DNA of 56,637 nt. Origin: Rhizobium sp. P32RR-XVIII (GTDB lineage: Bacteria; Pseudomonadota; Alphaproteobacteria; Rhizobiales; Rhizobiaceae). Shown piece after piece: positions 16,262-24,736 of this stretch. The notes under the pieces were generated by a model. It was not told where the DNA came from. It searched no databases and saw only the letters and a list, made by a program, of their open reading frames with translations. The DNA lies in NCBI RefSeq assembly GCF_012641395.1, contig NZ_JABAIH010000023.1:1-56637 (forward strand), written 5' to 3'. A program made the translations under genes and the position numbers. The number at the start of each line of letters is the position of its first letter. Within the stretch, counting starts at the first letter, position 1.

Positions 16262-17644
16262 ATGAATTACCATAGCTATTTCGGCTCCAATGCCGAGGCG
16301 GTCGAATGCTGCATTGTCGGCACCGGGGGATTTGGCCGGACCTTTCTCGCCCAAAGCCTGAAGACGCCGCTTATCAGCACGCGGGTCGCCGTCGATGTAA
16401 GAGCGGAGATGGCTTTCGACGTCCTTCGCGGTCTCGACATCGATGACGCCAGGATCGCGCGGTGTGACACGGTTGCTAAAGCGAAAGCCGCATGGGAGAA
16501 GGGCTTCTTCATCGCAACCGGCGATATTGCAAACATTCTCGAACTGCCGATTTCCGTCGTCGTCGAGGCAACCGGCCACCCGGAAGCCGGCGCCCGCCAT
16601 TCGCGGCTTGCGATCGATGCAGGCAAGCATGTGGCGTTGGTCTCGAAGGAGGTCGATAGCGTCGTTGGGGCTGGCCTTTCTTTGCGCGCACGCCGCAATA
16701 ATGTCATCGTTACCCCGGTCGACGGCGATCAGCCAAGCCTGCTCATCGGCTTGATCACATGGGCGGAAGTATTAGGACTGGAGATCGTCGGCGCCGGCAA
16801 GGCGAGCGAATATGACTTCGTGTTTGACCCAGCGCTCAAGACCCTGAATTCAAACGGCAAAGTCATAGCCGCTCCCGAATTCGGGGACTGGATTGAGCCC
16901 ACCAGCTTAGAGATATCGGCGGTCGCCGCGAAGCGCGCCGCGATCGCATCAGCGTTGCCGCAACGCGCAGTGCCGGACCTTTGCGAACTGACGGTTGTCG
17001 CCAATGCCACCGGTTTTCAGGTCGACAGATCCGACCTGCACGCGCCGATCGCCCGCATTTCCGAAGTCGCCGACTTCTTCTCCCCGCAAACGAGTGGCGG
17101 GCTGCTCAAGACGCCCAGAAGTCTCGAGGTGTTCCATTGCCTTCGCCTTCCCGGCGAAGTGAGCTTTGCCGGCGGCGTCTTCGTGACCGTGCGATGCGAT
17201 GACGCGCTGACCTGGGAGATGCTTGCGGAAAAGGGCCATGTCGTCAGCCGCAAGGGCGATGTCGCGATGCTTTATATTCCCCGGCATCTTCTTGGCGTTG
17301 AAGCAGCCACCAGCATCCTGGAAGTAGGGCTGCGCGGCATCTCCAGTGGCGCATCAGAGCCGCAGCCGGTCATCGACCTCATCGCCTATGCCGATGCAGA
17401 TATTCCCGCCGGCACCGTTTTGACCGCCAGCGGACACCATCATTCGATCGTGAACGTATCGGCCAGAATGGTGCCCGCAACCCGGCTGTCGGACCGAACC
17501 CCGGTACCGTTTTATCTCGCGGCAAACCGCAAGCTCGCGAGAGCCGTTTCGGCGGGTCAGCCGATCCTCTGCGGCGACGTCGAACTCGACGAGGCGTCGG
17601 AACTACTGTCACTCCGGCGGGAACAGGACGAAGCCTTTTTCTGA
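16262..17644 (+). CDS. SAF-domain NAD(P)-dependent oxidoreductase (homoserine-dehydrogenase-like)
   Basis: A 460-residue protein with an N-terminal Rossmann domain (CCIVGTGGFGRTFLAQSL, about residues 16-33; VVVEATGHPEAGARHS and VALVSKEVDSVVGA typical of the homoserine dehydrogenase fold) and a C-terminal SAF domain (ADADIPAGTVLTASGHHHSI). Proteins of this architecture occur in sugar-acid gene clusters and are often misnamed FlgA-like. It is expected to oxidise or reduce a hydroxy- or keto-acid delivered by the TctABC importer. I favour the ATG at 16262 (MNYHSYFG, AAGG 8 nt upstream); an ATG at 16214 overlapping the tctA stop is an alternative. It is the last gene of the rightward operon. Confidence 0.8.
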   Translation: MNYHSYFGSNAEAVECCIVGTGGFGRTFLAQSLKTPLISTRVAVDVRAEMAFDVLRGLDIDDARIARCDTVAKAKAAWEKGFFIATGDIANILELPISVVVEATGHPEAGARHSRLAIDAGKHVALVSKEVDSVVGAGLSLRARRNNVIVTPVDGDQPSLLIGLITWAEVLGLEIVGAGKASEYDFVFDPALKTLNSNGKVIAAPEFGDWIEPTSLEISAVAAKRAAIASALPQRAVPDLCELTVVANATGFQVDRSDLHAPIARISEVADFFSPQTSGGLLKTPRSLEVFHCLRLPGEVSFAGGVFVTVRCDDALTWEMLAEKGHVVSRKGDVAMLYIPRHLLGVEAATSILEVGLRGISSGASEPQPVIDLIAYADADIPAGTVLTASGHHHSIVNVSARMVPATRLSDRTPVPFYLAANRKLARAVSAGQPILCGDVELDEASELLSLRREQDEAFF

Positions 17645-17861
17645 CAAGCCTTAGGGCCTGTGGACAGTTAGGTTTCGGGCGCGGCGCGAGCCGGATTTTG
17701 TGGATGGCGAGGAGAAGGAACCGCCGCCGTGGAGCGCATCTCCACAAGGGGGCCGACGCTAAGGAATCAGAATCTCGGAAAGGAGTTTCAGCGTAGTGAT
17801 GGACATCATCACCCTGACGTCTTTAGGGCCGACCGAGCCGGTCAGCCCCGCGCGTCAAGCG
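17645..17861. other. Spacer between two convergent operons, with a possible terminator hairpin
   Basis: The spacer separates the stops of the SAF oxidoreductase (rightward) and the DAK kinase (leftward). GGGCCGACCG at 17826-17835 can pair with CGGTCAGCCC at 17839-17848 to form a GC-rich hairpin just beyond the kinase stop; there is no U-tract, so it is at best a weak or Rho-assisted terminator. GTGGAG-CGCAT-CTCCAC near 17728-17744 is a second small hairpin. No gene is visible. Confidence 0.35.
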
Positions 17862-19574
17862 TCAGCGCGATCGCCCGATAAAATCGGATACCAGGGCCGC
17901 GACCATGGCAAGCGATACCGCGCCTGCATCCGGATGACCGATGCTCTTTTCCGCAAGCGGCCTTGCACGGCCGAGGCGGGGCGCGAGCTTTGAGGTTGCC
18001 TTGGCCGCGTCCTGTGCCGCTCCAGCAGCAGTGCTCCACGCTTGAGCAAGCGGCATGCCAGCCTTTGCCTCACCCGTCAGGGTTTCGACAAACGGAACAA
18101 GGGCATCCACCAGCGTCTTGTCACCCACGCGTGCTCGGCCCAGGCGGGTCACGCCCTGAAGCGCGAGCCATGCGCCTTCGATAATCGCCTTGTCGTGGGG
18201 CGCGTCGGCATCACTCAACGCATTGCTCCATGAGCGCAAGAGCAGACCCCAGATCGCCCCGGAGGTTCCGCCTGCCCGATCCGCCCAGGCGTCACCGCCA
18301 CGTGCCAGTGCTGTTTGTGCACCGGCACCCGCTTCGACCGCAGCGGATATCGCTTGTGCTGCAGCATCCGAACCGCGTCGCATGCCTTGCCCATGGTCGC
18401 CGTCGCCTGCCACCGCATCGATCCGGCCCAGCTCAGCCTCCTGATCCTTGAGCATCGCTGCAATGCCGACAAACAGATCGCTGATGCAGCGTGCCGCCTT
18501 GCGGGACGCCTCGGAGGCGGCTGGAATGGCGGAGGCGGTTTCCTCGTCGACGCTGGTATCCGTCCTCAAATCTGCAGCACTCGTGCGTCCCATGCGGAAA
18601 GCAGGTGAATCGCAAGGCGCAAGCCAATAACCTTCCAGTTCCTCGTTCAGCCACGTCAGCGTCAGCGAGCAGCCCTGCATGTCGAGGCTGGTCACGAACT
18701 CTCCTACCTGAGGTTCAACCACATCGAGACCATCGGCCTTCAATCTGTCCCGTACCGCCGTCCACAGCACGAAAAGCTCTTCGTATTTGGTGGATCCGAG
18801 ACCGTTCAGCACGGCGGCAACACGGTTACAGCCGGTCGGCCTTTCGGCAAGCAGCTTACCGGCCAGAACGCCTGCCAGATCGGTAGCGCTCGCAACATCC
18901 TGCTCGCTGATGCCCGGTTCGCCATGGATCCCGAGGCCAAGCGCCATGCGGCCCTTCGGCACGTTGAAAAGCGGCCCTTTCGCACCCGGCAGCGTGCACC
19001 CCCCAAAGGCGACACCAAAGGAGACGGTGCGGTCGTTGGCCAGCCGCGCAATCCTTTCGACCTCATCCAGCGACAAGCCCGCTTCGGCCGCCGCACCGGC
19101 TATCTTGAAAACAACAAGATCGCCGGCAATGCCACGCCGCATCGCATGCGTCTCCGCCGGAGCGCTGGCCACATCATCCGTCACTGCGATGATGCGCACG
19201 TCGATACCCTCGGCACGCAGGCGCTCGGCGGCAACGCCGAAATTCAAAACATCGCCGGCATAATTGCCGAAACCGAGAACAATGCCGCCGCCATTATCCG
19301 CGTGGCGGCAAACGCGAGCAATCGCGGCGGTCGAGGGCGATGCGAATACGTCGCCTGCAACGGCGGCATCCGCCAGGCCAGCTCCTACGTAACCGGCAAA
19401 GGCCGGATAGTGCCCGGAGCCACCGCCGACGACCACCGAAACCTTGCCTTTCGGCACGGTGGTCGCACGGACGACGCCGTTGCTAACAAGGCGAACATGG
19501 TTTGGGTAAATCTGGCAGAAACCGACAAGCGCAGTCGCCGCAAATTCCTCGGAAGCATTAAAGATCGTGGTCAT
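17862..19574 (-). CDS. Single-chain DAK-family kinase (DhaK-DhaL fusion), probably a tetrulose or related ketose kinase
   Basis: A 570-residue ATP-dependent kinase. The N-terminal DhaK domain has VVVGGGSGHYPAFAGYVGAG (residues 47-66) and GLGIHGEPGI, in which His217 corresponds to the His that binds the substrate carbonyl covalently. The C-terminal DhaL domain (from about 395) has DAVAGDGDHGQGM, the Asp cluster that holds Mg-ATP, and GGTSGAIWG. This GDGDHG variant differs from the GDGDTG of many dihydroxyacetone kinases. Family members include the erythrulose kinases DerK and LerK of mycobacterial polyol pathways, so a C4 ketose is a reasonable guess. The start at 19574 has GAGGAG 6 nt upstream and lies 10 bp after the preceding gene. 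Confidence 0.87.
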   Translation of the reverse strand: MTTIFNASEEFAATALVGFCQIYPNHVRLVSNGVVRATTVPKGKVSVVVGGGSGHYPAFAGYVGAGLADAAVAGDVFASPSTAAIARVCRHADNGGGIVLGFGNYAGDVLNFGVAAERLRAEGIDVRIIAVTDDVASAPAETHAMRRGIAGDLVVFKIAGAAAEAGLSLDEVERIARLANDRTVSFGVAFGGCTLPGAKGPLFNVPKGRMALGLGIHGEPGISEQDVASATDLAGVLAGKLLAERPTGCNRVAAVLNGLGSTKYEELFVLWTAVRDRLKADGLDVVEPQVGEFVTSLDMQGCSLTLTWLNEELEGYWLAPCDSPAFRMGRTSAADLRTDTSVDEETASAIPAASEASRKAARCISDLFVGIAAMLKDQEAELGRIDAVAGDGDHGQGMRRGSDAAAQAISAAVEAGAGAQTALARGGDAWADRAGGTSGAIWGLLLRSWSNALSDADAPHDKAIIEGAWLALQGVTRLGRARVGDKTLVDALVPFVETLTGEAKAGMPLAQAWSTAAGAAQDAAKATSKLAPRLGRARPLAEKSIGHPDAGAVSLAMVAALVSDFIGRSR

Positions 19575-19584
19575 GAAACGCTCC

Positions 19585-20529
19585 TCAGCTACGCGGCAGG
19601 ATACGCCGGACGTAATCGCGATTGGCAGCGCTGACGGATAGCCCGTCACCGCCATAATGCTCGCACAGAAAGGGGCTTTCGAAGCCATGCTGAAGCGCCA
19701 GCTTGATTGCGGTCCGGTAGTTGATCAATCCGCATTCAAGCGGGACCGGATGGGTACCGATCAGGCCGGACGCCTCGTCCTCGATACGCATGTAGTTCTT
19801 CACGTGCCAGTATTTCGCATAGGGCGCGACCTTGGTCATCATCGCCAACCAGTGCTCGACAGGCCGGTGAAGGCGAATGAGATTGCCGAGGTCGGCGTTG
19901 ATGCCGACATTGTCGAGCCCCACGTCCTCGACGAAGCGGACGGAACTGTCTGCTGTGCCGAGATAGGTGTCCTCGTACATCTCAAGAGACACCTCGAGAC
20001 CAACCTCGGCCGCGTGCCGGCCAAGCTCAGCGATGCGGGCAACGGCCTTGCGCCATATCGCCGGATCATCGGGGTTGTTCGCTCCCTGCTCGGTCCAGAA
20101 CCACAAGGCGTTCTTCTGCTTTTCCGTCAGCGGCTCGAAAAAACCGAAGGAGACGCTGCCCGCCCCCATCTCGACGGCGACATCGATGAGACGATGGCTA
20201 TAGGCGAGATAGTCGTCGCCATGGGACGCATCGATCACGCTTCGCCGAGCGGTGGAGATCGCCGGTATGGTCAGACCATGAGCAGCTACGATATCTTGAA
20301 ATTCGCGGCGGCGTGACGGTGAAAGATCGGCAACCCTGAGCCAGCTATCGGTTGGGTCGATCTCGGTAAAGCCGGCATCGGCGACATCGCTTATGGTCTC
20401 CGCCCACTCGTCTGCCGTTTGGTCCTGAACGGAGCGGCCGTCTGGCAGCATGTTCGGATACTGGATCATTGCCGCGGCAATCGGCCAGTTATCACGCGTC
20501 CATTTTTTGTTAGCGCTCGTCAACGTCAT
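19585..20529 (-). CDS. Xylose-isomerase-like TIM-barrel sugar (phosphate) isomerase/epimerase
   Basis: A 314-residue member of the AP-endonuclease-2/xylose isomerase TIM-barrel family, which isomerises, epimerises or in some cases decarboxylates sugars through metal-bound intermediates. Metal-ligand-type residues appear in LEVSLEMYEDTYLG (Glu), VGINADLGNLIRLH (Asp), KYWHVKNYMR (His) and FLCEHYGGDG (Glu). The ATG at 20529 directly abuts GGGAGG, giving no spacing, so the TTG at 20523 (third codon, 6 nt from the ribosome site) may be the true start. It is the middle gene of the leftward operon, 68 bp after pdxA and 10 bp before the kinase. Confidence 0.82.
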   Translation of the reverse strand: MTLTSANKKWTRDNWPIAAAMIQYPNMLPDGRSVQDQTADEWAETISDVADAGFTEIDPTDSWLRVADLSPSRRREFQDIVAAHGLTIPAISTARRSVIDASHGDDYLAYSHRLIDVAVEMGAGSVSFGFFEPLTEKQKNALWFWTEQGANNPDDPAIWRKAVARIAELGRHAAEVGLEVSLEMYEDTYLGTADSSVRFVEDVGLDNVGINADLGNLIRLHRPVEHWLAMMTKVAPYAKYWHVKNYMRIEDEASGLIGTHPVPLECGLINYRTAIKLALQHGFESPFLCEHYGGDGLSVSAANRDYVRRILPRS

Positions 20530-20597
20530 CCTCCCTTAGACAGTTAGCCCGCGTCCTCCCGGGCATACGGCCGGCGACAGCGCCGGCCGCCGGATAG

Positions 20598-21635
20598 TCA
20601 GGCCGCCTTGGCATCCTTGCGCTGGCGGGACGCAATGCGTGCAGCAAGCAGGATTGCCTCGCGGCTGGCTCCCACATCGGCAATGCCCTTGCCGGCAATG
20701 TCATACGCCGTTCCATGGGCTGGCGTGCAAAGCGGGAAAGGCAAGCCGCCCATCATCGTCACGCCCTTGTCGAAGCCGATCAGCTTCATCGCGATCTGTC
20801 CCTGGTCGTGATACATGGTCAAGACGGCATTGAAGCCTTCCTTGAGGGCGCGGAGGAAGACGGTGTCGGCCGGGAACGGTCCTTCGACGGCAAGTCCCCG
20901 CGCTTGTGCGGTAGCCACGGCAGGCTCGATAATGTCGATTTCTTCCCTACCGAAGCTACCGCCGTCGCCAGCATGTGGATTGAGGCCTGCAACCGCGATC
21001 CTTGGCTGGTTAATTCCCGCCGCCTTGAGGCAAGACAGGGTCAATTCCAGCTCGGCCATGATCCGATCGACGGACAGGTTGGCGGACACTTCCTTGAGCG
21101 GAATGTGGGAACTGACCCGGGCGTTCCAGATCTTTTCCAGCACATTGAACTCGCGGACCTTACCCGTAAACGACAGAACGTCAGAAACAAACCGGATCTC
21201 GTCGTCATAACCGGGATAAGCGTAACGCATCGCCTTCTTGTTGAAAGGCGTGAAGCAAACGGCATCGGCCTTGCCCGCCTGTGCGAGTTCGAGCGCCGTG
21301 CGGAAGTTCCGCGTAGCGAAGGTACCTCCTGCCAACGTCGCCTCTCCGCGCGTCACCTCCTCAGGCGACAGGTGAGCGAGATCGACGAACACATGCCGTG
21401 AACGATCCGTGCTGCTCAGACCGTCAAGCGCCGCAGCCGCTAGATCGAGCTCGACACCGGCTTCGTGCGCCCCCTTATCGAGGATCCGGCGATCTCCGAT
21501 TGCGATGATATGGGCTGCGTCCGCGACGTCGCCCAGCGCAAGAAGGCTCGCCGTGAGCTCGGGGCTTATCCCGGCAGGATCTCCCATCGCAAGCGCAATG
21601 GTGGGTCGACTATCTGCATTCGCGGTGATGTCCAA
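20598..21635 (-). CDS. PdxA-family 4-phospho-hydroxyacid dehydrogenase (PdxA2-like)
   Basis: A 345-residue intact member of the PdxA family, NAD-dependent enzymes that oxidise and decarboxylate 4-phosphorylated hydroxy-acids. Besides vitamin B6 synthesis, the PdxA2 group acts on D-threonate or D-erythronate 4-phosphate, and TphB acts in terephthalate breakdown. The metal His residues are present: SSHIPL (His177), GLNPHAGDGG (His221) and TMYHDQGQ (His276). PTIALAMGDPAGISPELTAS forms the N-terminal motif. The start is TTG at 21635 with GGAGG 7 nt upstream. Its catabolic neighbours and the nearby GntR regulator argue against a B6 role. It heads the leftward operon, 53 bp after the operator block. 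Confidence 0.88.
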   Translation of the reverse strand: MDITANADSRPTIALAMGDPAGISPELTASLLALGDVADAAHIIAIGDRRILDKGAHEAGVELDLAAAALDGLSSTDRSRHVFVDLAHLSPEEVTRGEATLAGGTFATRNFRTALELAQAGKADAVCFTPFNKKAMRYAYPGYDDEIRFVSDVLSFTGKVREFNVLEKIWNARVSSHIPLKEVSANLSVDRIMAELELTLSCLKAAGINQPRIAVAGLNPHAGDGGSFGREEIDIIEPAVATAQARGLAVEGPFPADTVFLRALKEGFNAVLTMYHDQGQIAMKLIGFDKGVTMMGGLPFPLCTPAHGTAYDIAGKGIADVGASREAILLAARIASRQRKDAKAA

Positions 21636-21688
21636 GGTCCGTCCTCCAGAAATGATTGGAGGCTTTTAGGACATCAGCACGCCAAGAA

Positions 21689-21720
21689 CAAGTCTTTTGC
21701 ATTTTGTATACAGAATTTTT
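21689..21720 (-). promoter_or_regulatory. Operator-type palindrome ahead of the pdxA-isomerase-kinase operon and gntR
   Basis: On the minus strand CTGTATACAAAAT followed by GCAAAAGACTTG occupies about 21713-21689. It matches the block at 12443-12465 at 21 of 23 positions, and its core fits the GntR/FadR-type TNGT-n-ACNA operator pattern with one half slightly altered. It lies between the divergent pdxA (53 bp away) and gntR (about 90 bp away), so one bound regulator could control both. Confidence 0.7.
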
Positions 21721-21803
21721 CAATTTGGAACTCGCCCGCATCTGGTGTAACCATAAGGAGCGGATCATCGATCCGAGCAGAGGTGGGAATTTGGTTTTCG
21801 AAG

Positions 21804-22484
21804 ATGAGTGAAATGCTGTCTGAACTGTCGACCTCGAATACCGGCCGCATCCAGCGGACGGCGCTGCATGACACCCTCGTCGGTAGGCTTCGCGATATGA
21901 TCATCGAAGGAGATCTGGCGCCGGGCACCAGGCTTCACGAAACCCATCTCGGAGAACAGCTTGGTGTTTCGCGCACACCGCTGCGCGAAGCAATCAAATA
22001 CCTCGCAAGCGAGGGCCTTGTGGAACTCGTCCCAAGTCGCGGGGCAATGGTCAAACGGTTCAGCGGCAAGGACGTGCACGATATGCTGATCGTGCTGAAG
22101 AGCCTGGAGGAGCTCGCCGGAAGCCTAGCATGCGCCACGGCCACGGATTCAGAGATCGCGGCGGTTAGACGCCTTCATGACGAGATGCTGCGCTGCTACG
22201 AATCCAGAGATCGGCTGCGCTATTACAAATTGAACCAGGAAATCCATACCGAGATAAGCCGGATCGCGCATAATGCGGCTCTGAGCGATATGCAGGCGCT
22301 ATTACAATCTCGCCTGAAAAGAATACGCTTCATCGGTCACGAAGGTGCTGAAAAATGGGCGGCTGCAGTAGCTGAACATGAAGAAATGATCGCGGCTCTC
22401 GAAGCGCGCGATGGGACGGCCTTATCGGAAGCTCTGGGACGCCATCTCCTAAATGCCTGGGAGCGTGTCAAAGAGGCCGTGTAG
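21804..22484 (+). CDS. GntR-family transcriptional regulator, FCD (FadR) subfamily
   Basis: A 226-residue repressor-type protein. The winged helix-turn-helix (about residues 20-85) carries LVGRLRDMIIEGDLAPGTRL, ETHLGEQLGVSRTPLREAIK and GLVELVPSRGAMV; an all-helical FCD ligand domain follows with HDMLIVLKSLEELAG and a metal-type HTEISRIAHN. It lies divergent from pdxA and next to the operator block that recurs at the head of the second operon, so it is the obvious regulator of the whole island. The ligand is probably the transported acid or a phosphorylated intermediate. I start at ATG 21804; no better start with a ribosome site was seen. Confidence 0.9.
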   Translation: MSEMLSELSTSNTGRIQRTALHDTLVGRLRDMIIEGDLAPGTRLHETHLGEQLGVSRTPLREAIKYLASEGLVELVPSRGAMVKRFSGKDVHDMLIVLKSLEELAGSLACATATDSEIAAVRRLHDEMLRCYESRDRLRYYKLNQEIHTEISRIAHNAALSDMQALLQSRLKRIRFIGHEGAEKWAAAVAEHEEMIAALEARDGTALSEALGRHLLNAWERVKEAV

Positions 22485-22950
22485 CTCTACCGTTCGCTAG
22501 CTAAAATCTTAATTGACTTAAGGGGAATGGGGCTCAAGACTCGTTCTGGCCTGACGTCCCGGGATCCAGGCTTCCCGCAAAACTCTTCCGGAGTTCAAAG
22601 AGCACGGCGGGACGATTTCCTCAAGCGACAGGAGTGAACGAACTCTTCTCAAAAGAGCGGAGCCGAATAAGCGATCGTCGTCTTGCCCTATTAGGCCTGC
22701 GGAATGCATTGTGGTGATAACGATCCGCTCTCATTTCCCTGAGGATATCAAACTGTGGCAAATGTCTTACTTCGTCGGCATGGGGCGAAGGCTTTAAGAC
22801 ATCGCGTCTATCTGCCCACAGGTGGCATCGTCCTTTCACGGACGCGAAAGCCATAGCGGCTTCTCGTCTGTCGCACTGCGCGCGGATCATGAAGCCCGCG
22901 CGAATGCCGGAGGAGATCGTCGCCTTAACGGTTACGGTGGTAGTGCTGGC
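22485..22950. other. Spacer between gntR and an IS6 transposase; no gene seen
   Basis: No frame here resembles a protein family. The right part should contain the left terminus of the IS6 element whose transposase begins at 22951, but I could not identify a matching inverted-repeat pair around the transposase gene. The stretch may be IS flank or remains of an older insertion. Confidence 0.4.
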
Positions 22951-23679
22951 ATGACCAAGCGTCCGCCGACCGATCTCGCACCTCTCCGCTACAAACGCCA
23001 CCGCTTTCGAGCGGAGGTCATAGCGCATACGGTTTGGCTGTACTTTCGATTTCCCCGCAGCCTCCGCCATGTCGAGGACCTGCTTGCCGAGCGCGGCATT
23101 GAGGTCTCATTCCAGACCGTCTCGGAGTGGGCTGGCAAGTTCGGTCGCGAATATGCCTGTCAAATTCGGCGGCGGTCGCGAGGCAGCTTTGCTGACAAAT
23201 GGCATCTCGACGAGATGGTCGGTTCCATCAAAGGCAAGAAATATTGGCTCTGGCGGGCCGTGGACGCCCAAGGCCATGTTCTCGATGCCCTCTTGCAAAG
23301 CCGCCGAAACAAGACGGCGTCCCTGCCGCTGATCCGCAAGCTGCTGAAAGGTCAAGGTGTCACGCCGCGCGTCATGGTGACCGACAAGCTCCGCTCGTAC
23401 TCTGCTGCGAAAGCCGAATTGATCCCATACGTCGAGCATCGTTCGCACAAGGGCCTCAACAACCGCGCTGAGAATTCTCATCTTTTCATTCGACGACGAG
23501 AACGGGACATGATGCGGTTCAAGTCCACTCGCCAATGCCAGCGTTTCATTTCAATTCAAGGTCCAGTCGCTAACCTCTTCCATCTGCACCGCAAACATCT
23601 GAGCGCCTCCGATCACCGAGAATGCCGTGCCGCTGCCATGACAGCCTGGCGCGACATCACCTTATCGGCCGCCGCATAG
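22951..23679 (+). CDS. IS6-family transposase
   Basis: A 242-residue DDE transposase of the IS6/IS26 family. After a helix-turn-helix region (HRFRAEVIAHTVWLYFRFPR) the catalytic residues appear in WHLDEMVGSIKGKKYWLWRA (Asp), VMVTDKLRSYSAAK (Asp) and NNRAENSHLFIRRRER (Glu). The frame is complete, so the enzyme may be functional. The start at ATG 22951 (MTKRPPTDLAPL) fits the family; an earlier in-frame GTG at 22822 would add 43 unsupported residues. It is only distantly similar to the copy at 55370. Elements of this family move by replicative or conservative cointegrate formation and often bracket accessory segments. Confidence 0.92.
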   Translation: MTKRPPTDLAPLRYKRHRFRAEVIAHTVWLYFRFPRSLRHVEDLLAERGIEVSFQTVSEWAGKFGREYACQIRRRSRGSFADKWHLDEMVGSIKGKKYWLWRAVDAQGHVLDALLQSRRNKTASLPLIRKLLKGQGVTPRVMVTDKLRSYSAAKAELIPYVEHRSHKGLNNRAENSHLFIRRRERDMMRFKSTRQCQRFISIQGPVANLFHLHRKHLSASDHRECRAAAMTAWRDITLSAAA

Positions 23680-23804
23680 CGATCGCTAGCCGCCGCAGCG
23701 AAGCTCGCGACCTCGAAGGCGATCAACACAAGCAGGGGATACATGTCCATCCGGCAAAAGATGGAGGGAACCGCCGACGAGGCAAGCGAGTCCCTCCGCA
23801 GGTC

Positions 23805-24029
23805 CTATCGGTTCTGGCCAGCAGCGAACTCGCCGGAGCCCATTGCAGAAAACAGGGGGATGATCTGCCAGGCCGCCGATAGCCCTACCAGCAGGCAAAC
23901 GATCCGGGCGAGCCCCGAGGCAGCCCCGAAGATGGCGGCCACGAGGTCAAAGCTAAATAGTCCGACCAGCCCCCAGTTCAGCCCGCCTACGATTACGAGG
24001 ATGAGCGTGAAGATGTTGATAAACTTCAT
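23805..24029 (-). CDS. DUF378 small membrane protein
   Basis: A 74-residue inner-membrane protein with two helices. The family signature IVGGLNWGLVGLFSFDLVAA spans residues 13-32, and RIVCLLVGLSAAWQIIPLF forms the second helix. The start has GGAGAAG about 5 nt upstream. DUF378 proteins are widespread in bacteria and often accompany envelope-stress or general-stress genes. Their role is unknown. The gene reads leftward away from the fasciclin remnant and has no intact operon partner; the upstream gene in the same direction is the wrecked fasciclin piece. Confidence 0.85.
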   Translation of the reverse strand: MKFINIFTLILVIVGGLNWGLVGLFSFDLVAAIFGAASGLARIVCLLVGLSAAWQIIPLFSAMGSGEFAAGQNR

Positions 24030-24062
24030 GGATCTTCTCCAGGTCGCGGGATGAGAAGTCAG

Positions 24063-24165
24063 CCTTCCGGCGGCATGATCACCTTGTCGATGACATGGAT
24101 GACCCCGTTCGAGGCAGCAATGTCGGCAGCAGTGACAGCGGCGTCATTGACCGAGCCGTCGATGG
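24063..24165 (-). pseudogene. C-terminal fragment of a fasciclin-domain protein
   Basis: The leftward frame reads NDAAVTAADIAASNGVIHVI and then DKVIMPPEG. This is the end of a fasciclin (FAS1) repeat, whose conserved H2 box reads SNGVIHVID-VL-P. Only about 30 residues remain. The frame upstream runs straight into a dnaE2-like sequence, so the two remnants are fused by a rearrangement near 24165. Fasciclin proteins are secreted adhesion-type proteins; this piece has no signal peptide and cannot work. Confidence 0.65.
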
Positions 24166-24500
24166 CTCCAGCGTGCAATCCCACCGGGACCGATGACGCA
24201 AACCGGCCGCACCTCGACGCCATGCTCACGGGCGTCGCGGACGATCTGGGCAGGCGCATAGAAGCGCATGGGCTGCGAATTCAGGAGCGCAGCCCAAACC
24301 ACATCTGGGTAATGGCACTTGATGTAGTTCGAGGCATAGGCGATCAGCACGAAGGAGGCTGCGTGGCTCTCCGGGAAACCACACCTGCCGAAACCTTCCA
24401 ATTGACTGAAAGTCTTCTCCGCAAACTTCGGGGTGTAGCCGTTTTTGACCATCCCGCTAACGATCTTGTCTTTGAACCTGCTCACGCCGTCTGACCGTTC
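24166..24500 (-). pseudogene. dnaE2: Internal fragment of error-prone DNA polymerase DnaE2
   Basis: The frame contains FKDKIVSGMVKNGYTPKFAE, KTFSQLEGFGRCGFPESHAA, SFVLIAYASNYIKCHYPDVV and AQIVRDAREHGVEVRPVC, all consecutive DnaE2 motifs from the C-terminal part of the polymerase core. DnaE2 is the catalytic subunit of the SOS translesion polymerase (with ImuA and ImuB). Just before the fasciclin junction the frame shifts, and SRWDCTLEP is found in another frame. Both the preceding and following parts of the gene are missing. A C-terminal DnaE2 piece lies at 26356-26610 in the same orientation but in the wrong order. Confidence 0.82.
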
Positions 24501-24736
24501 TCCGCTTCTGTCGACCGATTGAAGCAGCGGCAGAAGATTAGCTTTATCTGAATTATTGTCCACTCTCGGGCGGAACTATTGGTCGTCGAGGTTGTTAGCG
24601 ATCACACGGCTGCGGCTCCATGTCGTTGCCGCACCCAAGCTTGACAGGCGACCGAGGCCCTACGGCGAACTTTTCGGACTTTGAGTCCGACAACAAACCG
24701 CGCGGTAACTCTCCGCCCTTACAAAGGAAATGGACG

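Noticed and set aside
17645..17800. Possible IS end (GGGCCTGTGGACAG...) between the convergent operons
   Set aside because: The start resembles some IS5-type termini, but no partner repeat or transposase sequence was found.
22822..23760. Terminal inverted repeats for the IS6 transposase at 22951
   Set aside because: Inspection of both flanks gave no convincing matching pair, so element limits are not reported.
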